Origin: Larimichthys crocea
Lineage: Eukaryota > Chordata > Actinopteri > Sciaenidae
NCBI RefSeq assembly: GCF_000972845.2
Contig: NC_040018.1
Coordinates: 6,021,443 to 6,085,442 of the forward strand
Reading direction: 5' to 3'
Length of the DNA stretch: 64,000 nucleotides
The translations under genes and the position numbers were made by a program. The notes beneath the pieces are model-generated. The model did not search any database. It had not been told where the DNA came from and saw nothing but the letters and a program-made list of their open reading frames with translations. Within the stretch, counting starts at the first letter, position 1. The number at the start of each line of letters is the position of its first letter. This document shows positions 37,201-49,950 of this stretch, one piece after another.

Positions 37201-40160
37201 TTACAACGAAAGGTTGTTGGCGGGTTTAATTGTCAGCGGTTAAATATGGTGTGAATGTAAGGCAGCCTGGCAGAACGTTTGGGTCATAAACCACCCTGAG
37301 CTGTCGTGCTTTGTGGGGCAGAGCGGAAAATCACTACTCCAAGGGAAAATCCTTGACATGTACTCTGACGGCTAAAATCAATCCTTGAACAAAGCTAAAC
37401 TTCAGGATCAATTTAGAGTCTTGGCGTACAAACTATCTCATAATTCCCACAAAACATTGACGCCTGAGCCGGAATATTCATTTGTTCATTCATTCATCAT
37501 ATGATCCACTGTATATTTAAGCAGAACAGGATGATTTGTACAGTACGCTGTTGATTCATAGTTTTTAATCACAGCCTGTGCATTCTCTCTGTGCTGCACT
37601 CTTGTCTTCCGATGAGCCTCGTCAGTCCAGTAACTTTGTGTAAGAGAGTACTTTAGCTCAATGACCGTCATCTGAGTTTTTGCCTTACTCACTAGTCCGT
37701 CTATGTGAGTGTATGTGTGTCTAAAGGGCCAAGGACACTGTCTGAGCTAAGTGGAGATGACTGATGTCCTCGCAGTCATAATTGTGTCATTACCACCCGG
37801 TGGAACATGATCATTAGTCCCTGCGGGCTCTGCTGTAATTACCAGATTGGGGATGACTGAAGGAAAGACTGAGGAGGAGCGTCTATCTGTTTCCAGACAG
37901 GAAATGACCATTAGTGATCTTTTTCACATGGTAGTTGGGTTCCAATACAGGGGGGTGACACCTTGCAAGACTTCCTTTGTGCAAGGAATATGTTGAGTCA
38001 ACACAGTTTCTACTCCAAGTCCAAGTAGTCTTTCCTGGAATTTAGAGGACACTATCAAAGTATCCTTTGTATATGTCAGTATACCAGAATCCAGTGCATG
38101 CAGGTTACATGTTTAATGTACTTTCAGGAATTTTGTCTGAAAGAGTCAGGGAGTATAGCAAGCAGTTTTGACTGCCCATTGCCTTTGTTGGAGGCAAGAT
38201 CGTCTCATTTAGGAAGGAAGTGCAAGATCAGTCCACTTTTCTTCAGTCCTCCAAAGGTTACACCTTAGTAGGCCGCGTCCTTCAAAAGAGGTGGCAACTG
38301 AATTGGGACAAAGACGGCGTTTAATTGATGGTGTGTTACAGTACTGAAAACCAGTAGGGATGTGGAAAGTGAGCTTAGACTAAATCTTGTGCGTGTGTGT
38401 GTGTGTGTCCGTAACAACCCTGTGATTGAGTGCTACGGGGTCGGTAAATGGCATTTCTTGGCCTGAGTCTGAAAGAAAATACCCGGCCATTTTTTTTTGA
38501 TTCACACTCAGACTGCAGCTTCAGTTTACTGCTGATTAGGGCTGTGTTTGCTTTGAGTGTGGCCCTGCATCAGAGAGCACATTTGGAAAAAAAAGTCAGA
38601 GCCTTACGTGGTTTTTTGAAAAATAAAATAGTCTGTGACTATGAGATGAGTTTCGATGTCTGAGCCCAGAGCTTCACAAAAACAACGGCTTGGATTGAAA
38701 TTTGTCAGTCAATGTTTTATTGAAATGTGTCTCCGATATGATCTTTGCCTTAATTAACAAACATTTTTCTCAACAGCAAGATACAAGTCACAAGATATAC
38801 ATAGCCTGCTTCACTGTGTGATAGAGAAAACAACTTTTTTTTTTCTAATTGAAAATCTGCCAATCACTTTGGCAATCTGATAACAAATCACAGTCTAGCT
38901 AAAATGAGAATAGGGAATAGCAAATTCTCTTTAAGACTCGGGGCAAAACAACAACCCGTGCCAGCAAAAATAAAACTGGCCTTTCAGTCATCTGCAATCA
39001 CTCCCATTAGGCAACTTGGAGCGAAGTTTTTCGGGGCTTGCATGGGGGGAGCTTTTATGCTCGTTCCATGTAAAATTTGAACACTTTAGCCCGTAGACTA
39101 TGCAGAGCAGCGAGCCAGAAAGCCCTCTGGCTCGAGGATTACCGCCCCAATCCCCTACAGCTCAGAAATGGTCAGGAAAAATTGAATGGGAATAAGCAGG
39201 GATAAATAACCATATGAGGAATGGGAGGCGAGGGAACGGAGTGTTGCCAAGGACAGCGTTGGCTGTGTTGGAACACATTCGGTCAGTGTAGTGCAGATGG
39301 CAGAGATGGATGCCACCCAAAAGAGAGTTTGAGAAGTGGGACAGGGAGGGAGGGGAGGGGAGCAGCAGAACACACAAACACACACACACACACACACACT
39401 AACACACACTGTCGTTCAGTGAAATGACTATAATTCATTACAGGTCTTTCACTGACCTTTTACCAGAGTGCTCACCCACTGTGACTCCGACGGACCTCTG
39501 CCAGTGTAACACAGTAGGCCGAGTCAATCCACCCACTGCTCACAGAGAAGCTCTCCTCACGCTCTCAGACTTTCAGCACCACAGACAGGACTTGGCTCGC
39601 AGTACTTTCCAACCCTGTCCTCTCTTTCATCATCTCTGTCTGTGCAGTGAAAAGAGGGTCTTATTGTTATTTTTACCCCTGCCTGTCTGTCTGCTCGTTT
39701 CTTAGCAGGCTTCCTGCTTTCTTGTAACCTGTATTCAAAGGATAATCCCAGATTATTTCACCTGGGTTCTTATTTTCATACTTTTAATCATCTGTAGAGT
39801 TAGTCAACATTCAGTCCCAAAGTTGGACTAAAAACTGTAATTGTGATTTAAAGAGTTTTTCTTTTTTCTTCCATGAAGTCTGGCTAATGTGGGAGATTGT
39901 TCACAACTCATGTAATTCTCTGACGGTCGTGTTTCTTGCCCAGACTGACAAAAATAGAAATATCATTTAACCTGTGTGGATATAACGGTCATTGGATATA
40001 TTCCCAATAGCAGTTGGTTCTTGCTCAAGGGCACTTTGGTAGTGGTGAGGGCTTATCCCCCTGTTTGGAGGGTTTAACCACTGACCTTGAGGCCTACATT
40101 TGGCTTGCGGATCAGCGGGTGAGATTTTGGTCGTGGGAAATACATTTATTTATTTCCTAG
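34230..40160. other. Non-coding sequence, presumed nell1 intron
   Basis: No exon or RNA gene recognised in about 5.9 kb. Microsatellites: (AC)n near 35262-35292, (GT)n at about 37104-37126 and 38392-38409, (CA)n at about 39371-39400. At 40005-40120, TTGCTCAAGGGCACTTTGGT may be a degenerate SINE-like repeat. Short ORFs have no domains. Confidence 0.6.
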
Positions 40161-40161
40161 G

Positions 40162-40440
40162 AGGGTGTTAAAGTAGCTTAGCTTAGCACTACTGGAATCA
40201 GGGTAAACACTCAGCCTAGCTCTGTCAAATGGGGACAAAATCTGCTTACCAGCACCTCTAAAGCACAGATTGAAGTGCTTTTTTATTTATTTAAAAAAAA
40301 CTGAAGCATTTCTTGGTCACTACTGGAGGCTTTGCTGGTTGTCTGGTGACAAAGGAATCAGAAAATCAAAGCTTGTTCTCTTTGTTTCCTGTCTTTGTGC
40401 TAAACTATGCTGACCAGCTGCCTTATATTTAATGGATGGA
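40162..40440 (+). repeat. Percomorph interspersed repeat (AGCTTAGCTTAGCAC type)
   Basis: The order TAGCTTAGCTTAGCACTACT, GGGTAAACACTCAGCCTAGC, CAAAATCTGCTTACCAGCAC and CTCTAAAGC is that of a non-coding repeat I recall as very abundant in percomorphs. It continues into GTGCTAAACTATGCTGACCA. The copy is diverged and has no coding capacity. Confidence 0.65.
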
Positions 40441-43400
40441 TATGACAGGGGCATGGATTTTCTCAACCCGAAAGCAAATATGGGTAATTCTTCTAAAGTT
40501 TAGGTCATGTTTTATGTGTTCACTGACAAAAAAACAGTTTAACTAGACGATGTTTGTGAAATTAAGTCTTAAAAATACTAAATGGATGTCAAATAATTTC
40601 ATAGGGAAACTGTGACTGTTTATTGGTTCCCTACATATAATACATGCAGCCTGAACTTGAGGTAAATATTCAAAGAACAATTCAGGTTTACGATATAATC
40701 CCATAATCAAGATATATATTGAGAACATCGGTTTTTCTTAATCGCTGTTTAAACACAGCTCTTCAGGACTTTTAAGTCGAATGCCAAACACGAGCTCTGT
40801 CTGGGAGGACAAACACAAAACCGACAAACTTTTTACAAAGGGCAAAGATTATAGCAGATGGCGGAGGCTCGCACTGCTGCCTGTCTTTATCTACCTTACT
40901 TACTTCCCGTCGGTCTTCCTCTTTGCGCCAACCACAACTCAACCCCTCCCCGTCTTTCTACCATGTACAGCTCTGAGGAGGAGCAGCCACGGTTGCTCAT
41001 TCGTTCCTTGTCATTAGATCCCTGTTTTAACACGGCAGAGGTAGAGTTCCCACGGAGAACCTGATTGATTCGCGGAAGTACAAACACAGCCAATTACTCT
41101 TTAATGCGGCTGAGTGAGAGCCAATTCAGCCACCGGCGCTCGCCAATGCCACAAAACACAGGCGCACGCCGCTGCTCCCATCATTGCAGGCTAAATAAGG
41201 ACAAATGAGGATTATCTAAACTGCTTTCAATCAATAAGTCACTTTCTTCTGCATTATGCCTCTCAGCACACATCACATTAGCTCTCATCAGAGTTGCATT
41301 CGGGACATTAATCGTAATGACTTGACAATGAAGTGGTCTGTGAAATAGTAAAAAAAAAAACCTCCACGGCACATTGATGGGATGTATTTCCATGTTTCTC
41401 TGGTGTTGTTTTGTGTGACCAGACTCGGCGGAGGAAAAAGTGAGCAGAAGCTGTTAGTTTTAGCGGATTAGATGTAGCATAAGGGCAGGTGCTGCACTCT
41501 GGGTGGGGACACATCATGTTTTCCTGAGCTTATCTGAAAACGCAGGACAGCTACACACACACACACACACACACCTTCAGTTCTCCTACTGTGGGAGCTC
41601 TGCAGGCAGGCACTGCCCTTGATTAGCTCACTTCCAAACCTCTGTGGATATGATTCCTGCAGTTTTGCCCTCCCAGGGAACTGTCTGTATTCATTTCGGG
41701 TTTTGTAGCTGCAAACGTCTTTCTGTCTGGGTGACTGTCTGTCAGTCAGCATGCCGGTCAGTACCACCCAGAAACCAAATGCCCCAGCTCATCTCGGCTC
41801 ATCTGCAAAAACATGATAACAGCAGCTCTATCGAACTGAGCAACACGCAGAGACAAGATGGGTAAAATCCTCCACAAATGACATCCTAAATCCTTCCGGG
41901 TGCACGGGATACGGATACAACGTTATCGGCTGTGAACATCTCGGCAAACGGTGGTCAGGACATGAGCACACGTTATATGGAAAGTATCTATTAAACCAGC
42001 AACCAAAGCCTCCATGAGGGAGCTCAGAATAGCTGGAGAGCCGACCAAAACAATGACATTTAAAGGGTCAGTTGGTCCAAATTACAAAAAAAGAACCTTT
42101 TCACTTACGAACAGATGGTTTCAGTTTGACGTGGTTTTGTAGATTTCCGTCCGCGGTTTCTGCTACCACCCCAGGGCAAAGCAGATGAAAGGAATTCAGA
42201 ATGTGGTGCTCGAAATCTTTGTTATAACAGTTTTTACTTTGCCTCCTTTTAACTGAGAAAATTATCTTTAAGAAAACTATTCACAATAAGGTCTAAAGCA
42301 AGAATGGTTGAGACGCAAGTCTGGAAATATGTTTGAGTATTCCAAAGTCCTTATACCTCCATTGTAACAAATTGGAGGCACAGAAATCAAAAAAGTTCTG
42401 TGAGCAAAAAAAGTTTATGAAAGTTCTTTCATATATTTCATCATATTCAACATTCAAAGTCTTATCAAGCACCACATGCTTTAGTTTGTTTAAAGCGTTT
42501 CAAAGATAGTTTCACTACAAGATATTCAACTTCTTCTTCGTTTTTACAGTCATTGTTGATCTGACAAGATCAGAATATGTCTGAAAAGTCATTTTTATGG
42601 TTGTCATGCTCAGATCCAAAACTAGATCAACAAAGGATTGCTTTCACAAGAATGTCTTGCCAGGTTCTGGCAACAGCTTGACTCCTGTATTCAGCTATAA
42701 AACCATTAGTCAGTCCTTGTGCCAAGATTCTTCATATATTCAGATTCATCAAACCAACCAAGTGCAACGACATGCTGGTGGTACTGTAAAGGCACAAATT
42801 TCACTTCATGAATATTGAACCCAAGCGTGGTGGATAGTCTTATATTCAGAAATAAATCTTATCGATGGCAGTTTGTTGATTTTCGCACGTTCCCGTTTGT
42901 CCTCTGTGACTGCCGAGCGCAAACATGGACAAGAAATTGATCACAGCCACTTAAAACTCACATCCACACCCACTCGATGGATTTCATGTACAACGCTGCA
43001 TGATCTCTGCAAGTGATTTCATCGAGCTTATTTCCAGTTAATGCAACTAAATGTTATTAGGGCACACCAGCATATAAGTTGGTATTCAATATAAAGCCCT
43101 CGACTCCATTACCATAAGGGAGACTTTTTTTTTTCAAAAAGCTGCAGCCGCACTTGGTCATTTTGGTGCTTTGATTTCAAATTGTTTTTTGCCTGTGAAA
43201 TGGGCTACATGAGCACTCAGTTAATTGCGCCACCTACACACACATCAACCAAACTGTCTGAAGTTTCTTCAAGCAGCTCCAGTTGCAGTGATGTGATGCT
43301 ATTAGCGCTGAAGTCACAGCATATTAGCAGTGAGGGGTAAAAGCGAGAGAGAGAGAGAGCGAAGAGAGAAGACGAGCGGAAATCTGCTGTGGTGTCAGCG

Positions 43401-46256
43401 GAGATTGACTGGAGATCAGGGACACCATAAAGTGCCTCCCCAGAGCCTGTTAGCTAAGGGGACACATCAGAGAGTCCCAAGCTGCCTCCAGAGCTAAATA
43501 AAAGCAAGCTGAACAAACAGAAAATAGCCCCGTTAGGTTTCATGTGTTGGCCACACACTGGGCTCTAATCTTATTAACCCGCAGCAGAAGAGAAACTGTG
43601 TTCTGTGGGAAAACTGCAAAAGAATGCAATAACCGGTGACTGACAGCAACGTGAAGTAGATGTTTGATCGAAGGCACTAAGGTATTAAAGCGAGCAACAA
43701 AATAAAACACATGGCTGTGAAGTGATGAAACTATTCCGCCTTTATATGTAAAACAAGTGTGTTTGACTTGCGCATAGGAACCTCTGAAGTTAAAGCGAAG
43801 AACAGGAGCTAATGCTGCCATTAATGTGTCTAGAGTGACCCACGAGGGTTCTTAACAGCAGGAGAATTCTCCACAACAAGCTCCTGAGACCATTTCTATG
43901 GAAATAAGCTTCAATTCTGCATATGTGAAAATACTTGACTCGACTTGAGCATCTCACTAACTGCTCTGACTTTTCCCTAATGCGCTCACCCATAAACATT
44001 TCCAAGGACGCGCCGTGGTGTTAGAGCCTTTCATTTGAAACATGGAGGAGAAAGGAAGTGCACAGAAGGGGCACTTGAGAGGCTGAAAGAAGAAAAAGAT
44101 AATAAAAAATAAAAAAATCTTCCTGCCGAGTTGGAGATCATTTGGTTATACTGAGGCAAAAAAAAAAGGTCCATATAAAACTGAGAACATGTGCAATGAA
44201 AGAAAGATGTGCGCTATCTAGGTGCACTTTAGCTCGTCATTAAACCCATGCTGGGATTTCACCCCACCATGGGGAAAAAAGATAACTGGCCGTTTGGGAG
44301 GAGCCTCCCTGCAGCACTCGGCTAGAAAACAGCGAATTACGTTGTTTGTCCTTAGCTGATGCAACTATCCTCAACATCAGCAGGTCTAGCACTTTCTTTA
44401 TTTGGAGCTTTTGCAACTCAATGCATTCCAACGATAAGGGACACTTGGTTTTTTTTTAGGTTACGATTAACAAGCTGTCAGAAAAATGACAGAAACGGTG
44501 TTAATGTCCGTGTCCTCTGAAACTGGGAGAAGATACAGTAGATCTGCTGGGACTCTAAGAATAACCCTGACAGCACAAACAAGAGCTGATGAGGATAATA
44601 AACCTATGATAAGCCCATTAGCACGAACACAGTACAGTACAGTGTGCTGATGGGGAGCGGCATCAGCTGGTGTGACACACCTGAGCTGGAAAGAGAACGA
44701 CCAACAAGATGTACTCGGTGCTTTTGTATCAATACTAATTAGTGAATTAACACCGGTGTTGCAGCTTTCACAGTATTCCTGTCTCACAGGGTTTACCTGA
44801 TGGTACCGATAACACCTTTGATCCCCAAGGGACTACTCATAGTTCGGAGCCAAATCATTCTAATAGATGGGCTTGGATACAAATATGCTGTATATGGTGA
44901 ATACTGGATGTGGGGAAAGGGCAGAAGTTCTCTTGGGCAACTTATTTTTATTGAAATAGTAGAAAAAAATGTGGATACGTAGGTCTGGTCTCAGAGGAGA
45001 TAGACAGTGAAGTAGAAAACAAACAAAAACATACATTAGCTGCATATCTGATCCACTAACCAGCACTCACTTTAAGTGAGAAAGAAAGAAGAAGAACGAA
45101 GAAGAAGAAATCTTCAAGCTCTCGAGCTGTTGAGGTGACAAATGCAAAGTTTGCACAGAGATACAGTTTCTTTATGGATTGTACTGATGCAGAATTGGCT
45201 GCCAACAACTGATTGACGCCCGTTATCTTGTGTTTCATTAAGTAACTATTAAGTGTGATATTGACTGCTGTCAGTTATTGGTCTGATTAATAGTTGTGTA
45301 TTGATCATGGCAGTAAGTGATCAGATTTATTGTCAGTTAATCGGATTCAGTTTCTATGCAGTAAACTACTTGTGGGAATATGTTCATCTTTGTGGTGCAA
45401 AGTTTGTTACAATCTAAGATAAATGACGGCCGTCACTATAATGTTAATATAAAATTATTGCAGCAATTATTATAACACCTGTAAAGTAAAGTGATGTCTT
45501 GCTCAATCATGGAAAGACTCTACTCCACTACGATACTACACATACACATCCATAATCATACGCACATATATGTGTGTGTACACTGTATATGCTTGGTTTC
45601 ATGCGGATTCCATGACAGCTGAAGTATCTTGCCCGTCACACTCCACGTGTCCATGCTGTTGCTGCGGCAGAAGCCAGCAGCAGGCCAGCTGTAAGTCTTG
45701 TCGGAGCATTTGAGTTGCTGAGTGTTGACAAGAGCAATCGATAGCAACCACTGCCTTCTCTGCGGCTTCGACTCGGATTAGGAAGTTTTTCACAAGTTAG
45801 AGAGGAGAGGGAGGGGGCGGCTGTCCTAACATCCACTGTGTTGCATGATTTCTCTAACTGGACTCTTAAATCTAAACAACCAATTAACCAAGGTTAATTG
45901 GGGTGTTCATGGACTTATTTATCTAATGTCAGCGATTTTAATTTAATAGTCTACTTTTCTAGTTAATTATTCTAATAACGCTATACTGTGGAAAGCGGTT
46001 GTATATATTTAAAATGGATCAACTGTTAGTTAATTAGTCGTATGCACAAGAATGGAACTCATCATTGGTTTGGATATCGGGGCTTATGTTGCTGATGTTG
46101 CTCCACTAGTGTAGACCATGACATTTACTGTAATGCAATTTATTTTGTAGCCTCTTCTTTAATTGAACAGTATATCATCATATAACATCTGTTCTTTACC
46201 CACACACCAACTCTACCTTTACCTTTACTAAAAATGTAAATGTAGAAAACGTGTTG
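40441..46256. other. Non-coding sequence, presumed nell1 intron
   Basis: No exon or RNA gene recognised in 5.8 kb. Simple repeats: (CA)n at about 41551-41572, (GA)n near 43346-43375, and (GAA)n-rich at about 45079-45110. ORFs are short and without domains. Confidence 0.6.
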
Positions 46257-46344
46257 TCTCCTAGTACGAGTACTTTTACTCGAGTAAAATGTGTCTAATA
46301 TCTCCTAGTACGAGTACTTTTACTCGAGTAAAATGTGTCTAATA
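46257..46344 (+). repeat. Perfect 44-bp tandem duplication
   Basis: Two identical 44-bp units lie at 46257-46300 and 46301-46344, each starting TCTCCTAGTACGAGTACTTT and ending GTGTCTAATA. Each unit contains GAGTACTTTTACTCGAGTAA, a phrase similar in style to the interior of the adjacent MITE. The end of unit 2 overlaps the left target duplication of that MITE. The identity of the copies implies a recent event. Confidence 0.95.
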
Positions 46345-46346
46345 TA

Positions 46347-47040
46347 CAGAGATGTATAGTAACGAAGTGGAACTACTTAAGTACTGTACTTAAGTACTAA
46401 AATGCAGTATCTGTACTTTTTTGGAGTATTATTTCTTTCCCCAACTTCTACTTTTACTGCACTACATATTTTTGATGAATTTAATACTTTTACTCCGATA
46501 CATTTTTCATGTGCTGAATCGTTACTCGTTACTACTGTAGCGTCCAGCTGGACACGTGATGAATGACAAGGCGATATTGAACAAATCTGCATTTATTGCT
46601 GAACGGTTTGGTTACAGGACTCGGTGACTGTCGGCCGTAACCACGCCAAAAAACCAACACAACAGACCCAGTCTCACATCAACCTCGCTCTTGCGCCGTA
46701 CGTCATACACCTGACACCCAGGTGCACTCTCTCACCTGCTGCCCCGCCCCCTCGCTCTCGCATTCGTTCAGACACATTCACAGACCATGGGAAATCACAG
46801 AACTCTACATTGTAACACTGTAACATTAGAAGTTGTGCCTTAATAAATATTTGAAATAATATAAACAACAGTACTTGTACTTTTACTTGTACTTTTACTT
46901 TCAGTACTTGAGTAGCAATTTTTTACATATTTCTACTTGCAATACTTAAGTACTAGTTCAACTTCTACTCAAGTCAGTTTTTTGATATAGCACTTGTACT
47001 TCTACTCCACTCCTTTACTCCAGTACTTTATACATCTCTG
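46347..47040. mobile_element. Complete non-autonomous hAT-type element (MITE)
   Basis: The element begins CAGAGATGTATA and ends with the exact inverse, TATACATCTCTG, giving 12-bp perfect terminal inverted repeats with the CAG start usual for hAT transposons. It is flanked by identical 8-bp sequences CTAATATA at 46339-46346 and 47041-47048, the target duplication length of hAT elements. The ends are rich in AAGTACT/AGTACTT words, as in a well-known teleost hAT MITE group. At 694 bp with no transposase it must be mobilised in trans. The perfect duplication suggests a fairly recent insertion. Confidence 0.93.
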
Positions 47041-47048
47041 CTAATATA

Positions 47049-49821
47049 ACAGTACTGTAAGTTGAGAGGGAAATGTTTAGCCTAATGTAGAAGGATGTCA
47101 GCTCATATATGCATCTTTAATACACACACAAGCCTTAGCTGGAAAGCTAGTGAGGCACAAACCATCATTAGTGTGTGCACATGTTTGGTTCTACATGTGT
47201 ATCCATTCTGCATATGCAGGGATATTTCTGCTCTCTCTGAGATTAGTTAAATATTAACGCGTTCACGGCATTCTCTACGACATTGGCGTAAAAAAACAGG
47301 CCTGCGTCATACATGCCGCAGTAGACTGATACAACATGCTGCAGCGTCACTGACTTTTAGCGCCAGAAAAGATGCATTTTTCCTCACAGATCAGCTGTTG
47401 CGCCACAACCGTGGATGCATCTTCAGTTAAAAGTGCATTTTCAGTAAAGAGTAATCCAGTTCAGCGTTGTTTGTACATCAGTGGTTAAAATGCAAGCAGG
47501 CACCGCTTTTAGAATAACTTCATATCGCTCAGATATGCTAAAATGTAAACACTGAAGGAAACACAAATGGGTTCAGGTGCAGCCTGAAGCTAAACTGTTG
47601 ACCTGAAAAAAGCAAAATAACACTTGATGCTTGCGTTAACCAAAGAACGATGGGAAATGTGGTGCCAAAAGCCAAAACCTCTTCAACGCAAGTACAAAGA
47701 CAAGTATGATACTTAGCCTGACAAATCTGGCAAAATTATCTCAGGGTTTAAAGTATTATAATATTTGAAAGATCAGTGCAACCTTTCTGCACTTATCCAA
47801 AGTTTTGACACGCTGGAGGCCAGCCAGATATCCCATTGAGAATAATTAGCCATTGAGTTTAAAGAGAGGGAGAAAATAATTACCACAAGGTGACTCAATG
47901 CAATACAGAAGGCTCAACACGGGCTCTGTTTAAATCTGCCGCTCCGTCCTCAAACAGCACTCTGATTACAGGTAAATAATCTCATCTTCAATCATTCAGC
48001 AGCACATTAAAACATTGATGACGATATCATGGTCACGTTTCATAACAGCTTAGAGAGGCAATCTCCTGTTAAAAAATACAAGAAGAGGAATTAATTTCTT
48101 CTATAAAACATCTATTAGGATATCAGTGACACGCGGTCAGACTGCAGGGCTTTTTTTATTACACAAATAAAACAACAAGAAAAAAAGATGATCGCTGTTT
48201 GCTGTGTCAGACATGTTATCCTAAGCCAATTTAAGTTGAAGGTGTGTGAAGCCATGTCAAATATCACCATAGTGTACAGCAGGATTCAAGCTAATCCATG
48301 CACAATAGAAGTTTCAGCTGCCTTTAGGGAGCAACCCCCAAACACGGATAATGCCGCCATAGCCAACAGAGCCGTGGTTCGCCGATTTACATAGCTGATC
48401 TAACAATCAGCGTTCCCCAGTCCTCACTCATATGGCGTGGGACGTTTCGTGGATTAGAGTGGAGCTCTGGGTAAACCTCTTTACCATGCAGATCAAACAG
48501 AGGCAGACAGACTGGAGGGCTTGTGGCTACCAGTCTCTCAGGGTGTTTAGCAAATTCAGTCTGCTGTGGTTCCGACCCAAATACAACTGCATCGAGAATC
48601 GAGGCAAATCCTTCAATCCGCCGACTACAGCTCCCAAGCCTCTTAATCAAATAAGGCCATTAGTTCTATCACAAACACTCTGGGCCCCCAACACCCACAA
48701 ACAGGGTTTTGTTACTCAGCCAAGACCTAAAAATCTGTATACTGGAAGCACCCTGACACTCTTGGAGATGATCTACTTTTTTTCAGAGAAGCTGGGATCC
48801 CCTGAAAATCTGCTGAATGAACTGTATGTTTTCCAGCAAACACTTCTGGAAACAATTGGCTACTCTAGTTTGAAGATTAAAATAGTTGGCATGGCAAACA
48901 TGTACTCTGCAGACTTGGGTTCAATTTGTAAATATAACAGGAGCTTTTCCTGCTGAAGGTGAAGTTTAAATCTCATCAAAAGTTTGATTTAAGAAAAGAA
49001 AAATGATCAGGAGTTTCACAATAACCTAAAAGGGCTGTGCCTCTGCCAATCTGCTGAATGCAAATCCTGTTAAGTTTCCATTTTCTAAAAGCATGCCTTG
49101 CAGTACAAAACATCTTCCGTACATTTGAGATGCTCCAGTAGAAACGATTGAAGAGGATGCCAAACAGCAACTTTTTTAACGGAAGTTCATATCAGCATCT
49201 GAGTGTGTCCATGTTTGCTTATTGGTTGTCTCCGGAGTTTTATGTTCCAACAACACATCTCTTGAAACACTTAGGACAAAGCAAGTGCATTCAGCCTTCA
49301 TAGGAAGAACTAGAGCTTGAGCACTACATTAAAGCTCACAACTGCATTAGATGATACTGAAGAGTTTCCATTTTTTATCTGCAAATTGGTATTACATGAA
49401 AATAATGGCTGACCAGGAGGCGAACATTTAAAATATCTCTAATGGACTAAACATGCAGAGGCGCTTTGACCAAAGCTCCTGGGATCTTTTAATAAAACCA
49501 TTCAAAATGCCTAAACTGAACAATAACCATTACAAACCTTGGAACAGCACACAGGTAACACACACATCAAGTCATAGTGCTCCACAGATCTGAACTGGCC
49601 ACAGCACTTTCTTTCCCATTACAGCCTTTCATCATCATATCGTACACTCAGTGGGTTAATATCAGCTCATTACAAATCTCAGTCTGCGGCCCACAGCCTA
49701 CACAAGCATGCTGCTAAAAGAGAATGATGAATTAAATGCTGACACTCCGCCACCCATACCGCTTTTTAACATCCCATCATGAGCCCCGGCTCAGCCTGAG
49801 CTGGGTAAAGTACGGTCCTAC
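47049..49821. other. Non-coding sequence, presumed nell1 intron next to the EGF exon
   Basis: No exon, RNA gene or classified repeat recognised. A 174-residue ORF at 48432-48956 on the plus strand shows no domain or codon pattern that persuades me it is a gene. Confidence 0.55.
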
Positions 49822-49950
49822 CTTCACAGTAAGTAGAATCCCCGTGGATGGAGGCATAGCCACTCTTGCATTCACACTCAGCTTTAGTATTCCGGTTTTT
49901 ACACTCAGAGTTTTCTCCACAAATGAGTCCCTCTGCGCAGAAGTCATAAC
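49822..49950 (-). CDS. nell1: nell1 internal exon: first EGF-like module
   Basis: The 129-nt minus-strand exon follows a TCTTTCAG acceptor and ends at GTAGGA. Combined with the split glycine codon it reads GYDFCAEGLICGENSECKN and continues through CECKSGYASIHGDSTYCE, six cysteines spaced as an EGF-like module. Human NELL1 has AEGPKCGENSECKN and CECKSGYISVQGDSAYCE at the same place, while NELL2 reads SERHNCMENSICRN. The exon is phase 1 at both ends, typical of an EGF cassette. The next exon should encode a calcium-binding EGF beginning DIDEC. I could not find it between 1 and 49.8 kb, so the following intron is probably at least 49.8 kb. Confidence 0.97.

Noticed and set aside
48432..48956. 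174-residue plus-strand ORF
   Set aside because: No domain, no family resemblance and no neighbouring splice model. Plausible by chance in 64 kb on six frames.
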